Origin: Hydnum rufescens UP504
Lineage: Eukaryota; Basidiomycota; Agaricomycetes; Cantharellales; Hydnaceae
Direction: 5' to 3'
DNA length: 64,000 nucleotides
NCBI GenBank assembly: GCA_014904985.1
Contig: MU129062.1
Span: 90,334 to 154,333, forward strand
The stretch's first letter is position 1, and each line of letters begins with the position of its first letter. Of the stretch, positions 38,051 to 48,750 are shown piece by piece. The notes under the pieces are model-generated. The model saw only the letters and a list, made by a program, of their open reading frames with translations. It was not told the origin of the DNA and made no database searches. The translations under genes were made by a program, and so were the position numbers.

Positions 38051-41010
38051 CTAAGGTGGGGGCGAGTCAGGATGGAACGAACGAACTCCCAGGATTCCGA
38101 ACTCACGGAGAAGAAGAGATAAGACGCCAAACATGGTGATGATGGTCCACGCGTCGAGGAAGTCATCGCTGCCACGTCGACGTGTTTCTGGCTCCTTGGC
38201 GGGGGGACGGGGCCCGCGCACGATAGAGTTCTCGAGGACTTGGTCAATAGCAGAACAGGTGAATCCAACCTCTAGTTTTACTCGTTCCCATTCTTCCATA
38301 GCATCATCTGAGATTCCCTGAGGTAGCCCTGCCGTGCTGTGCAGATCGGAATGCCACTTTGAGACCCCCGCAAGACCGATCATTTCTCGCTCCTCTACAA
38401 GCAAGCGAGAGTACGAAGGTGGTACCTCTGGGTGGGACGTGGAGGGACCCGCAATAGACCCAGAATTGGCGCCATGATTGTGCACCGAGGACTTAATCTC
38501 GTCGTCCGTCTGTACAGAGGCGGTAACAGTCGTCCGTGATACCTCATCAACTGGATCCACCTGCACAGCGGAGTGCACTGTTCCGGCCTCACCACTGGGA
38601 TTGTCTGGGATGACACATGCGATACGAAGTCCGAATAAATATGCTGAGTTTCGGCGTCCGCATATTCCTTTACGATGTGGACAACATCTTCAGGGGCAGG
38701 CCTGGAACCCTTGGCGACCTTCTAGAATGACAATCAGTAGGCGCGGCATGCTTGCGAAAAAGACGGCAAACCTTGCGTCGAGTGATAACAGTCTCGACAT
38801 AGTCATCATCATCACCTTGTTCGCTCCCAACGGCGGTATCAGCCTCCGACTCTGAATCGTCTTGGTCGTCCTGGTCACTGAGAAACTGCGACCCCATCTC
38901 CTCCTCCAAATTATTCGCCAACGGACCGCCACGATTCAAGGTAGAACCGGGATGCCCAGCAGCTGCCGTTCGTAACTCGTCCAGTTCAAATCGAAGCCTA
39001 TCGATGGTTTCTTTGAGCGACAGATTCTCTTGTTTATGGCCATCCAGCAGCGACACAGCTGTACGCGCTGCTTCGAGCGCCGTAGATAACGTTTCGATTG
39101 CTTGATGTGCGGCGGCGGCAGATACCTTCCACTGTTGTGTGCGTTCCGTGAGATTAGGATAATAGAGATCGGCACCAGCTTCAACATACCTTCTCAACAT
39201 CAGCCTCACTCATGGCCAAATACAACTCCGAGTCTTTCAAGTCGGCGTCTTTGCGGTTGATAGATTCTCGGTATTTCTCAGCCTCGCCTATATTTAACAA
39301 TTTAACAGCCAGTCAATCAACACGTATAATGGGATCAGAACTTTGATCCTTACTGCACTGTTCTTGGTATTGCTTCTGAAGAGTCTGATACGCGGCCTTG
39401 GACGTTTCTAACATCCGCTGTAGACGAGACACTTCGGACTCAAGCTAGACAACATCGCCAACTCAGCAAACAATAGGGGGAACCTCGACGTACTGGTACG
39501 TACCGCAGTCAATTGCTTGGACGTGTTGAGCTGATTTAATGTACCGAAACGTGAGCAGAGTAGGAAACCACATGAAAGCAGAAGCGGGTAATCAAAGGAT
39601 ACTCACGTCTTTCAACCGAAGCTCTTTTTCGTCTCGACGCGAACTTTCGAGCTCCGCCACAATTTCTTCCTTCTGGACAAGGAATTCCTCCATTTCAATA
39701 TCATGGGCGGCCACCTTCTCTTCCAGCGTTCGTTCGACCTCCTGCAATTTCCTGCTCTGTTCCACATTTTGAGATTCAAGATCTTGCAGACGGTCGCCTG
39801 AGGTAGATGAAGCCAAAGAAAACAATGAGGTGCTATCAGATTCCAAATGGGATCTAGATAGATAGTCATCGAACTGTGCGTCATGGTCCGGCTCATCGGT
39901 GTCCCGAGAAGAATCATCATATCGAGACGACTCCACCGAGTCCGGATTGTCAGTAGGACTGATGCGGCGGGGAAAGGCCACAGGAAGTGATTGTACAGAA
40001 GACGACATCTTCTCGGCGTTCTGTGATACGCGAAGGCTATGGAATCCCCGCGGGGACAGCGGCAGTGCAGGGGTGGACTGGGAACCGCCAGTGTAAGGAC
40101 GCGACCGTTCCGGAGAAGCGGAACGGGCACCTGGTGGTCGAGGGGGGAAAGTGAAGTGCGGCAATCGTGGAGGAGACACTGGATTCGATGGGGCACGAGC
40201 CCGCATGCGAGTGGGGCCGCTGAAATGGGAAATTGAGGGCGATGCCTACACGGATATAATAATGAAAAAAGGCCTTTATATTAGCGTCGGACGTAGCCAG
40301 GAGATGATATAAAAAGTTCCTACTTCTCCGTCCCTCATTGCTTTGCCACCGGCACTTCCTGTGCTGCTGGTGCTTCGCCGCCGTTTAGAGGCTGGAATAG
40401 GACGCGGATTCCAGGCACTGGGCACACTTGTTTCCAATGGAGTGCTTCGCTGACGAACGTCGAACGGAGAGGGGGTCTTCGGCGTGGTCGGTACAGCGGG
40501 CCCTGAGGGAAAGCCAGGTTTCTGGCCGACGCGGTACGAGGTGATGATAGAGTCACGAGATGAAGCTCGGGAGTGCATTTCCTGCGAGTGGTCGGGTGAA
40601 CGTCCGCGCTTTTGTGGGCTATCTTCAGACGACATGGGTATGTCATCGGTGGACGGAGATGGGCCCATGGATGGGTCAGTCTCCTCAGGCGGTCTTCTGG
40701 CTTCATTGACAATCCCCTCCGTCCCAGTCGCCTTGGCAATAAAGGTGATTAGAAAGTCGGGCCCAATCTCTGCATTGTCCATGCCTTCCACGAGCTTCTT
40801 GAGGTCCGCTTCTTCGTGATCTTCCAGCAACGCCAGACCGTGCATCTCCGAGAAGGTGGCGAGAATGGACAAAATGGCGCTCGCCGGCACCAGAGGATTA
40901 CGACTTTCCTCGTCCTCGGGAGTGCGATAGTAAACTTGAGGGTGTCGCGCGAATATCTCGGTCAGTTGCACTTCCAGATCATAGATGGAGTCGCGACTGT
41001 GCCCAAACAT
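38051..41010 (-). CDS. Large coiled-coil protein with C-terminal membrane helix, function unknown
   Basis: Chosen start ATG at 41010 (MFGHSRDSIYDLEVQLTEIF); the frame is, however, open further upstream into the EF-hand exon of the neighbouring C2 gene. N-terminal half: YYRTPEDEE, PASAILSILATFSEMHGL, then a Ser/Pro-rich, basic disordered region (residues ~130-330). Then a long coiled coil encoded by several exons (QDLESQNVEQSRKLQEVERT, EKVAAHDIEMEEFLVQKEEI, ETIDRLRFELDELRTA), an acidic patch DDQDDSESEAD, and near the end a single hydrophobic helix (WTIITMFGVLSLLL) before the stop at 38051. The layout suggests a tail-anchored or organelle-tethering coiled-coil protein. I do not recognise the family. 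Exon borders are approximate. Confidence 0.5.
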
Positions 41011-43100
41011 GCTTGAGCGTGCTCGTCTTGCCGGTCGTACTCCATCGGTACGTTCACGATGCAGGCGCGCAGAAGTACCAAATTCCTCTTCAAGACACTG
41101 CATGGCTTCCTCGATCGTTAGTTCGTCGACAGTAGGATCTTTGTTTCGGGAGGTAAAGAAAGTGTCCATCTTTGCCTTGGAGATTATCAGACCGATGGAA
41201 TCAAGTGTTCTGATGAGTTCACTAGGGGAATATTGCCCAGAATGATCTGAATCGCATTGTTTGAGAATGTGTAACGCATCATACGTTCAAAGGAAAACAT
41301 GAATCAACACTTACCTAAATCATACTCCTTCAAGTAGTGTCGCCAGAATCGCTGGCGCATGGCATCATGAGCCTCGTATTTGGCACTTGAAAGACCCGCG
41401 GATGAATATGAAGTGGGTAGGGTTTCATTCTCTAGTTGACTCACCGGACCACAATTCCTGATGACGACTGGCTTTCCCAGCGATCTTTTTTCTTCTGGTC
41501 TAGTATCAGATTCAAGGTGAGTTCTTGGAAACCATGAAGACGCATTGCTTCTTCAGAGTACAAGCCAGTTTCAGGATCTGGCTTTGGCGCCAGATCCATA
41601 AGTGGCAGGACATCAAGCGAGGCATCGCCGACATGGTTGTCTTTTGTCATCCTTTCCCAATCGAGGAGGGAGAAGGAAACCGTGCCTTCGAACGGCACCG
41701 CAGAGCCGGAATGGCTCATAGAATCAGGAGTCGAATGTCGTACAAATAGAATGAATTTATCGTTAAACGTCGGATTTAGGTCATGCCGAATGACACGGGT
41801 GCGATAAAGACTTTCTCCATACTTGATAACAACGAACGGGTCCATACCCCAACCGATCCGTGTAACTAGGAATGCAAGGATGGTCAACGACTGTTAGAGC
41901 AGAAGAAGTGCCAGCGTACAGTTCTTCACTTTCGGCAGGTCAGCGGCTTGCTTCACTTCCACTAGGAGAATCCCGACCGTGTCTTTGTGGGCTTCGAAGT
42001 CATAATCGACCCGTGTCCCCTCAAAGTTAATCCTGAATTGTTGCTTCTCGGAGGCAGGGATCGGGGGAGGGATCGGGGAAGATGATGGTGATGAATCTTC
42101 CGTACTCGTCACTGATGTGGTGGATTGTCGATGGGTTGTCCCAGGAGCTGGTTTAACTGCTCCTAGGGCTTGCGACTAAGGAAATATATGTTTTCACAAA
42201 CACCGGCAAATAAATGGAGAGAAGACGAACGGGAGGTAGAGAGAATACATTCTGGGGAGCCTTTTGCGCATTAGCCAAGATTTCAGAAAATATCTCCTGG
42301 AGCTCTGTGGGTTCAGCGCCTCTCGAGGTTCGAACAAGGCCTATTTTCAATTGTATTGCAGGCGGCAATATAGGCTTATCCTTATCGCGAGCCTTGAGCC
42401 TTCGATACTTTGTCGAAGTTAGGTGGTAAGAAATTGGCTGGACGCACCGTCAGTGCACAAATTCCACATCCAATTCAATATAGCTGAAAACCTCACTCAC
42501 GTTATTTGCGGGGTCGTCAAATATCACCCCTGACGAATTCCCATTGTCAAGCTTGCGTCGGTACCATTGATTCAATGTTAGCGACAATTCAGCGAGATAG
42601 TCTGATTTGGAGGAACATGAGCTCGAGGTTGAAATGCTCCAGCGAGCCAAACCACCTTTCCCGATAATATCCTTATCCCATACGACAAAGTCAAGAAACC
42701 CCCGTACCGCCCGACCTCGGAAGCATATATTGGCAGTTCAAAGGTGGCATCTTTGGCTAGATATTTGGGATTCAGTGTACGTTTTATGGGCGGAGTCTTC
42801 ACTCGTTGCTGTCCGAATGTGAGAACAACGTAGCTAAATGGCGATGTCGAATCAGGTTTAGGGAAGAATCTCCCATGGCAGAGCAGCAACTCACGGATCA
42901 CTTTTCCCATTGAGGTCTGCCGCTGGCAGGTTTGTGCACCCAATTACCTGTACTTTAAGAATGACCAGGGGTGCCTCGCCATCAGAGAAGTCAGAGACGG
43001 CTGATTTGGAGGAAGTAGAGCTTGAGAATGAGGATTTTAATGTGCGTCGGAAGACGCCTGGTTGTGGGCTATTCTTGTTCTTTGGTGATGGGGACCACAT
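41011..43100 (-). CDS. C2-C2-EF-hand module of a PSD2-type phosphatidylserine decarboxylase; catalytic half absent
   Basis: The start at 43100 gives MWSPSPKNKNSPQPG. First C2 domain: ILKVQVIGCTNLPAADLNGK, spliced to SDPYVVLTFGQQRVKTPP, RTLNPKYL, FVVWDKDIIGKGG. A linker follows (KIGLVR...SSPSSSPIPPPIPAS). Second C2: VGILLVEVKQAADLPKVKN, spliced to GWGMDPFVVIKYGESLYRTR and HDLNPTFNDKFILFV. Then the MRQRFWRHYLKEYD segment and an EF-hand-like region (LIRTLDSIGL, FFTSRNKDPTVDELTIEEAM). Family knowledge: this is the N-terminal Ca2+/lipid-binding half of fungal PSD2, which makes phosphatidylethanolamine at Golgi or endosome membranes. The pyruvoyl-dependent decarboxylase domain that should follow is not here; the coiled-coil gene follows instead. 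A one-base frame break near 42700, between the C2 beta strands, is shared with the second copy. Probably a truncated relic or a fusion. Confidence 0.62.
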
Positions 43101-43221
43101 CGGTGGGGTAGCGCTGAGGGTATATGCTACTGCTGTTGTGATTCGACTATAATGATATTATTGTTGAGGAAGGTCATTGTTCGGTTGCCACGGCATATTC
43201 CGACTCCCAGCACAGGATCCA

Positions 43222-44345
43222 ATGGACCGAGGTCTGCACTCTCGAGTTGTATCTCTTCTCTCCACTCACTGTGTGCGCTCTAGAATTGTCCGTTACTCTC
43301 ACACAAGCTAATGACGCCTGTTCAGTGGCACTCAATATCTTGCGCAATAAAAACGACTACAATGAGGCTCATTTGGAGCCCATGAAGAACGACCTAATCG
43401 ATATCCAGACAGACTATAAATCCATCCTTGCATTGATGTACACGCACGCTACGACCCTTGGTATAGCGTTCAAGCCCCCATCTACACCCGCTGGCGCTAT
43501 CCGGCCCCTTAAGGATCTTTCCACTGATATCTCGAACCTCGTCGGGTGTGTCCAGTGCCTGCGAGCAGGTGCGCATGGTAGAACCCTGCATAGGGAGGCT
43601 ACTTGGCGTTCCCAGGAAATTATCGAGGCGGTTCATGCATTATTGCAGACCTTGCTCGCCTCAAAATGGGACGAGAGCGCTAAGCAGGATAAAACGTACT
43701 TGATGCGGATTGGGGCGTTGCACTCTGCGATTGATTTCGCGAAGAAAGATCTATCTATGGACAATACCGCAGCTATCCTGTCTTCTTGGAAATCGCACAG
43801 CAATACACTTGCAGATGCACTTGCTGAGTGTGAGGAGCTGCAGGAAGAGAGTAGGCGCGACAGTGACGGGGACGATTTGGGGGAAGAGGATGGTATAGAT
43901 GATGGGTGGGGCGAGTTGACGGGGACAAGTCAGTCGTCTCCCAAGATGAGCGCGGCTGAGCTCGCAACGGCCAAAAAGGTACCCAATATAGACGAACGAT
44001 ATTGCTTTCGTTCTGTTGATGTGTGCTGTTCAACTCAGGTTTATCGCACTATCCGCCTAGTCTCCGTCCTGCAGCAACGGGTCGGAACCCGGCATATCGT
44101 TGCATCTCTTCCAAACACTGTGCGAGATTCCATCCTCGCAACTGATCAAAGGGGAACTAGATGGATTAGAAGGCACGATCGCATCCCTCCAGGAGTTGCT
44201 AAATTCATCCTGGGAAGATGAGTTGCCGCAGTCGCTGGCAGCCGTTAGCTTAGAAAGGACGAATGACGTAAGCCCTTCCAAAGATCGCGCGTGGCTTATC
44301 ATGTGTTTTCAACAAATCAAACAATCAATAGATGTGATACGATAA
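43222..44345 (+). pseudogene. GCIP / cyclin-D1-binding-protein-like gene, copy A, with 68 bp deletion
   Basis: A 10-nt first exon (43222-43231) is spliced to 43284 onward: ELSVTLTQANDACSVALNIL, AFKPPSTPAGAIRPLKDLST, SQEIIEAVHALLQTLLASKW, RIGALHSAIDFAKKDLSMDN, and an acidic EEDGIDDGWGELTG. A second intron is followed by VYRTIRLVSVLQQRVG. Family knowledge: GCIP proteins are helical HLH-like regulators binding cyclin D or SNARE-type partners in animals; the fungal role is unclear. Compared with copy B, 68 bp are deleted at about 44142 (removing SDAIGSAVDDLVSSLYAPQD and flanking residues). This shifts the frame to an early stop at 44221, while the original C-terminus (GELDGLEGTIASLQELLNSS...IKQSIDVIR) persists out of frame to 44345. 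Divergent from the C2 gene, convergent with the ABM gene. Confidence 0.65.
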
Positions 44346-44485
44346 TTCCTAATTCGAGTCAGATCCTTTTATCTTGACCTTTTCCCCGCCAAGAACAACG
44401 TGATTCGGCTACGGCTGGAAAACACCCTCATAATACTTCAGGTCCATCTACCCGGTGTGCGGTGAGATCTAGTAGGGAACAGGTG

Positions 44486-44963
44486 CTAAATGCTACGTAC
44501 TTTGGCTTTGATCGATCTAAGGAAAGCGCCAAGTGCCTTGTACGCTTCCGACTGACGGTGTCTGAGGACAGGATCTGCGTCATTTCACAGCAAACTGCCC
44601 CAGATCCCAGGAACTTACAAAAGTTGGGCAGCAAGGTTCTCATACCTATAGTCAGATGGGGCTTTAGGGCTCTGTTCGGTTCCCTCGCGTTGAACCATGA
44701 GGACTTACTGCTCAAAAACGACGAATTTGTTCTCAAAATGCACGACGCGGAACATGAGGGTCCCTGGTTCTTGGCCAGACTCGAAGAACTGGATCATCGG
44801 TTTAAAGGCTTGGACGAGCTCTTCCACGTTGTCTCCCGGGGCTTCGATCTATTTGTGCATTCTCAGCGTCGAAGGGGAGACGTGCAGGGAATGGATGGAA
44901 AGGGAGACGTACTTGGCAGACGATGAAATATCGATCTGAGAAGATCTCGTTGGCGGCGCTCAT
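44486..44963 (-). CDS. Small ABM-fold (antibiotic biosynthesis monooxygenase-like) protein, copy A
   Basis: Three introns split a protein of about 100 residues. Pieces: MSAANEIFSDRYFIVCQ; after a CT-rich intron, IEAPGDNVEELVQAFKPMIQ and FFESGQEPGTLMFRVVHFEN with KFVVFEQ; then YENLAAQLL; then HRQSEAYKALGAFLRSIKAK, stop at 44486. All donors and acceptors are consistent (gtacgt, gtaagt, gtaagt). The EPGTLMFRV...FVVFEQYEN pattern and final SEAYKALGAF helix match dimeric alpha/beta-barrel ABM (YgiN/Dabb-like) proteins, cofactor-free oxygenases or small-molecule-binding proteins. Substrate unknown. Most of the gene lies under a long spurious plus-strand frame. It is convergent with the GCIP-like gene. 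Confidence 0.68.
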
Positions 44964-45647
44964 CGTTATCGGCCTGATGATGGTGATAAAGAACGTACGA
45001 AAGGCCTCGTACTTGAGGTATATATATGCCCGCCGATAGTGACTAGTGGGGTAGCCCCGGTGCCACGGACCGTGCTCGCTTCCTCCACTGTAAACCTTAA
45101 TGGGGATCGGTAATGTTATTCAATCCCGCTTTGGTGGAAGTGAACTGGGGGGTATTTTCCACTCACCCATCAAGCTAGAAGCTAGGGCAATAGTAAAAGT
45201 TTTCCATCTTTATCTCTGGTTTGTTTATAGTAAATCAAAAAACACGGTCCTTACTGCTTCATATATGCATCTTTGTAGGTATAGTTTAAAGTAAATCCCA
45301 TGGAAAGATCGCGCAGAGGACTCAGAGCTTTCATGTTGGACTCCAGAAAGCTGTTCGGAACTGTCTTCGCCTCGGAGATGATTGAATAGGTTACAGTAAT
45401 TGAATGAGTAATCCCGCCCTTCATGCAAGATAGGAGTGTGCCTTTGGATTCCATCCCGTTCATTTCCCTGGATATGGCGGGCTGCCAACCCTACTTTTGA
45501 TTTTTCTGGTCTGAGGGGGTTCGGATGGCCTTTTCCACATGCGTTCGTCGCAACCAAGTTGTGGCCTGCTGTGGCCCAGATTAGAGCAGATGCCGAAATT
45601 GGTGGCTAGCGAGTTTTAATCCGTTCGCTCGTGGGCCAAGCTCTACT

Positions 45648-45935
45648 ATCTACTAGCGTGACTGTGTGAGAGATTGCGAAGCACTTGCTTCGCCGATCTC
45701 GGTGCGTGAGGGCGGCAGATACGATTGTGCTGGTGGGTGGGATTATCTGCCACTCTCACGACTAAGCCAGTGGACAAAATGAAGGGTGGATGAGTTGGGA
45801 AAGAAGCTGACCAGAGTCGCCCTCCCAGACAGCGCGAATGTCCTAGACGACGAGACACTCTCGCCGACTCGACTACCTCCTACACTCGCTAGCCGCACCT
45901 CTGCGTCGTCGTGCCTTTGGACTAAGAGGAATATA
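45648..45935. repeat. Dispersed ~290 bp SINE-like repeat R1, copy 2
   Basis: Matches 7362-7668: tgtgtgagagattg, cgccgatctcggtgc, gagggcggcagata, gggattatctgc, cagtggacaaaatgaagggt and the terminal gtgcctttggactaagagg. It abuts the right edge of segmental duplication copy A and is missing at the equivalent edge of copy B. Confidence 0.65.
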
Positions 45936-46039
45936 ATTACAACATACTGGATTATGTACATTTCAGGGTCATCGCCTCTGATCTAGATTCAGGGGTCGGA
46001 AACTCAAATGATAGGCATTTATCCTTTATCTTCCGTATT

Positions 46040-46260
46040 CTATGGCGAGCCTGAGCCCACCCTTTGATAATACTATGTACAGGAAGTGAAAGAGCACATG
46101 AAAAGAAGAAGAGAAAATCAAAGAGTGTCCGAGTGCCAGTAGTGTTGGGGAGAAAATTGTCAGTAAAACAGAGGTCCAGATTGGCGAGGTCGACAGCATA
46201 GCCTCTTAGGGGTCGTGCTTGTCTCCACATTGCTGCCGTCGTCGCTCGTCACAACAAGTG
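46040..46260. repeat. Dispersed repeat R2, copy 2
   Basis: Aligns with 34275-34490 over blocks gcgagcctgagcc, aaagagtgtccgagtgcc, gtaaaacagaggt and attggcgaggtcg. Same orientation. Non-coding. Confidence 0.55.
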
Positions 46261-46559
46261 GTGCGGTAAGAAATCAAATGTTCTTTCACGGCTCCCGTTT
46301 TTACTCGAGCAGGCAAAGGGAAATGGAGGCTCTAAGATTATGATATTTGTATTCCTTGGTTCACTGTGGTTCATCCGCAAAATACAAATACGGTGGCCAC
46401 CCAACTCAAACCTCTGAATATTCGAATATTATGCTAATTTCTTTTCCAGAGGGTAGATCTTGTCTAGAGACACAATGATATGATAAATTTATTGTGGCTC
46501 ATCTAAAATACCCGGACTTGCGGGATTCAACATCCAAACCTTCAAATTCTAACCCTCTG

Positions 46560-47041
46560 AGGACGCCAGACGATGCACATGGTCAACTAGGACCAGTTTG
46601 ATGTGACAGCTGGGGAGAATATTCAATATTGAATGAGATAACTTCCCGCAAAACGGTCGGCACCTCTCCTGGTCCATTCGTCCCGGCGTTGAGCCCTCCG
46701 CAAATGTTGTCAGCGGCAACAACGCCCGGATTTCCGAGTGAGACTCATTGACTGTATAGCCAGTGATGGGCGGGAGAGACTCACGACTAAGCACGGACAA
46801 AAACCACTTCATGACCAACACCTATAGGTGGGACAGGAAAAGACACAACAGCAGGGTTTCCCCCAAGAACTCCTGCTGGCAGGGACAGCACGAGATGAAA
46901 CGAAGCGGAAGCGAAAGTTTCGGCGGTCTTCACTCCTTCCGCATACGAGGCCCAAGGTGGTCCCACAGGAATATGTTGGGAGATCCCTGCACCAGGGATT
47001 GCAGAGAATTGGCTTTGAGCGATAACTGACATTGGAGACAA
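46560..47041 (-). CDS. Possible small two-exon hypothetical protein
   Basis: Minus-strand frame beginning MSPMSVIAQSQFSAIPGAGI (ATG 47041, or the internal Met at 47032), rich in Pro/Val/Ala, to about 46798. A GTCCGTGCTT donor and the AG near 46745 would join it to SHSEIRALLPLTTFAEG, ending near 46560. No domain, signal peptide or homologue recognised. It sits between repeat R2 and the AROM fragment and could be chance. Confidence 0.22.
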
Positions 47042-47261
47042 GCACGAACAAGCTATAATTGGGGCTGCCTCGACCCGCCAGCAAAGAGCATCACAATGAG
47101 CATAGCTGGGACGGATCGGTGAATTCCGAAATGGGAAAAGCCACCACGAGATAAAATGTTTGACCTAGTCGGGCAACCGTACACGCGTGACAAAACCTAT
47201 ACTGTAAGGCAGTACCGACTAGGAGTGGGGGAGTGCGTGAGAAATTGAGTAGTGCTTGATT

Positions 47262-48750
47262 CTCACGCCTTCCCCTCTCCTCGGCAAGACTGCCATTTCA
47301 ACCAAGGCTCTGGGATGGGAAGCTGTTGATGCCGACGCTGTCTTCTCTGGTCTTATCAAGCAGGATATCTAAGATAATACCTACTCCCACGCCAACGCCA
47401 ACGGATGGGATTCGTTTCACATCAAGGGGTTCACATTCCAGCCACTCTGCTTACTCGGTATCTGATGAACTATATTATTCCGTGCGGTGGCGTCGTTCAC
47501 TGTCCCCAAAATCGCCAAGGATTCATAAAGCCGTCATCCATGCTTTGCGAGAAAAGGACATCCTTCGATGTCTCGGGGAAAACACCACTATACTCCCTGC
47601 TTAATCCCGGGCTACTGCTGCTAAGGTTTTGGATTGAAGAGAGACTTTATGTAGAAAAAGATCTTCTCACAAACTTGTCTCTTTGTCTGTCGTCCACCCA
47701 CTGGAATCATCCCCATCATCTAACTCTCTTTTTCTAAAACCTGTCGAACGTTCTTTTCTACGTCTCCTCCGTCTCGCCCAAGGTCTCGATACCAATCATG
47801 CCGTCGTTGATCCAGGGGCTCCAAGAACTTAGCTTCTTGGCCTTACCTTCCCTGACATCACACCCGCTGTCCCCATCATCGATGAGATCTCGATCCGGTG
47901 TCTCAGAATCCCACATTCGTCGCTTTTCAAATTGCCATTCTGCGCCAATACTCAGAATTGCCCATTCTCTTCACACTTCACCCTTGTGGGCAGGGTGGAA
48001 AGTTCCCCGACCCCGATAATGGGGGGATTGGACTCGAATGCATAATATCATGATTCACCCGTTCAAGTTGGGGTGTGAATATGTAGATCTCGAATTGGCA
48101 ATGTCCAACCGCTCATCTCATCAAATTGCGCCGGCGCATGAAAGTGATTAGCTCGTGGTGCGATTGGAAGGGCAGCATTTCATGGACACGCCAGGTGATG
48201 ATGGATATCTACAAAAAAGCTGTTCGTTTCGTTGTCAAGTTGCTAAGCGGTTCAAGGATAGCCTCAATCTCCACACTTTTGCGTACCAGGTCACCCCTTA
48301 TAACGTCCTCCTTGCCATCAACATGGGTCCAGACGCGCGTGGATATTTTTTTCTCTCTCTCTCAATTTGATTTTCCGCTAATGAATGCCACATTGGGCAG
48401 GCAAGGTGTGTCCGTTTCCACTCTGTCAGGTCTCGTTTGTTGAATCCTAGCAGATCATGTATATCCCACAAGCCTCCTCCCCGCCCGCAATTTCGATCTC
48501 TTGGGTTCTCCAATTGCGCACTCCCCCAGTGTCAACCCGCATCACGCGTCCTTTGAAGCCCTCAGCCTCCCCCACGCATTCGCCCCTCTCAACAACACGC
48601 TCATCCCGATGCGAGGTGGAGTTCTCGGGCGCGGGAATACTGAGTGGTGCGCGATTCGGACTGCCGTTGCACCCAGGGTCACGCCCGTCGTGGCACACAC
48701 GGTTGTACTTGTCATCGGTGCGGGGGGAGGCAAGCGCACTAAGCATTGAG
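47262..48750 (+). pseudogene. Decayed AROM fragment 1: shikimate kinase, 3-dehydroquinase and shikimate dehydrogenase parts
   Basis: AROM is the pentafunctional enzyme of the shikimate pathway. Here only three C-terminal domains remain, in correct order but in changing frames. Shikimate kinase: P-loop remnant GKTAISTKALGWEAVDADAV (47285), a CGG loop near 47490, and HKAVIHALREKDI (47530). Type I dehydroquinase: LGLTFPDIT-like start and IIDEIS (47830-47890), then GCEYVDLELAMSNRS (48070), AKRFKDSLNLHTFAYQV and LLAINMG (48240-48330). Shikimate dehydrogenase: GSPIAHSPSVNPHHASFEAL (48501), NTEWCAIRTAV (48640), VLVIGAGG (48700). The dehydroquinate synthase and EPSP synthase domains that should precede were not found upstream. 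Multiple stops and frameshifts make it non-functional. A second, differently deleted copy lies at 61442-62400. Confidence 0.72.

Larger units (their letters stand above)
41873..45625. repeat. Segmental duplication, copy A (3.75 kb)
   Basis: Nearly identical to 54192-57985 in the same orientation. The left edge lies inside an intron of the C2 gene (aatgcaaggat(g/a)gtcaacgactg); the right edge is in the 5' flank of the ABM gene (gtggcccaga...gccgaaattggt). Gene bodies look about 97-98% identical; the right ~600 bp is visibly more diverged, with several CpG-type C/T differences and small indels. Confidence 0.9.

Noticed and set aside
39592..40196. 194-codon minus frame overlapping the coiled-coil gene
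   Set aside because: It is the wrong frame of the same exon; the parallel frame carries the heptad pattern and joins adjacent exons.
44462..44926. 154-codon plus-strand frame (and its 155-codon partner at 56849-57316) as a gene
   Set aside because: The minus strand gives a spliced ABM-family protein with good introns in both copies; the plus frame has no family match and is a shadow.
47262..48750. Functional monofunctional shikimate enzymes
   Set aside because: Motifs occur in AROM order but in alternating frames with stops, so no complete catalytic domain is encoded.
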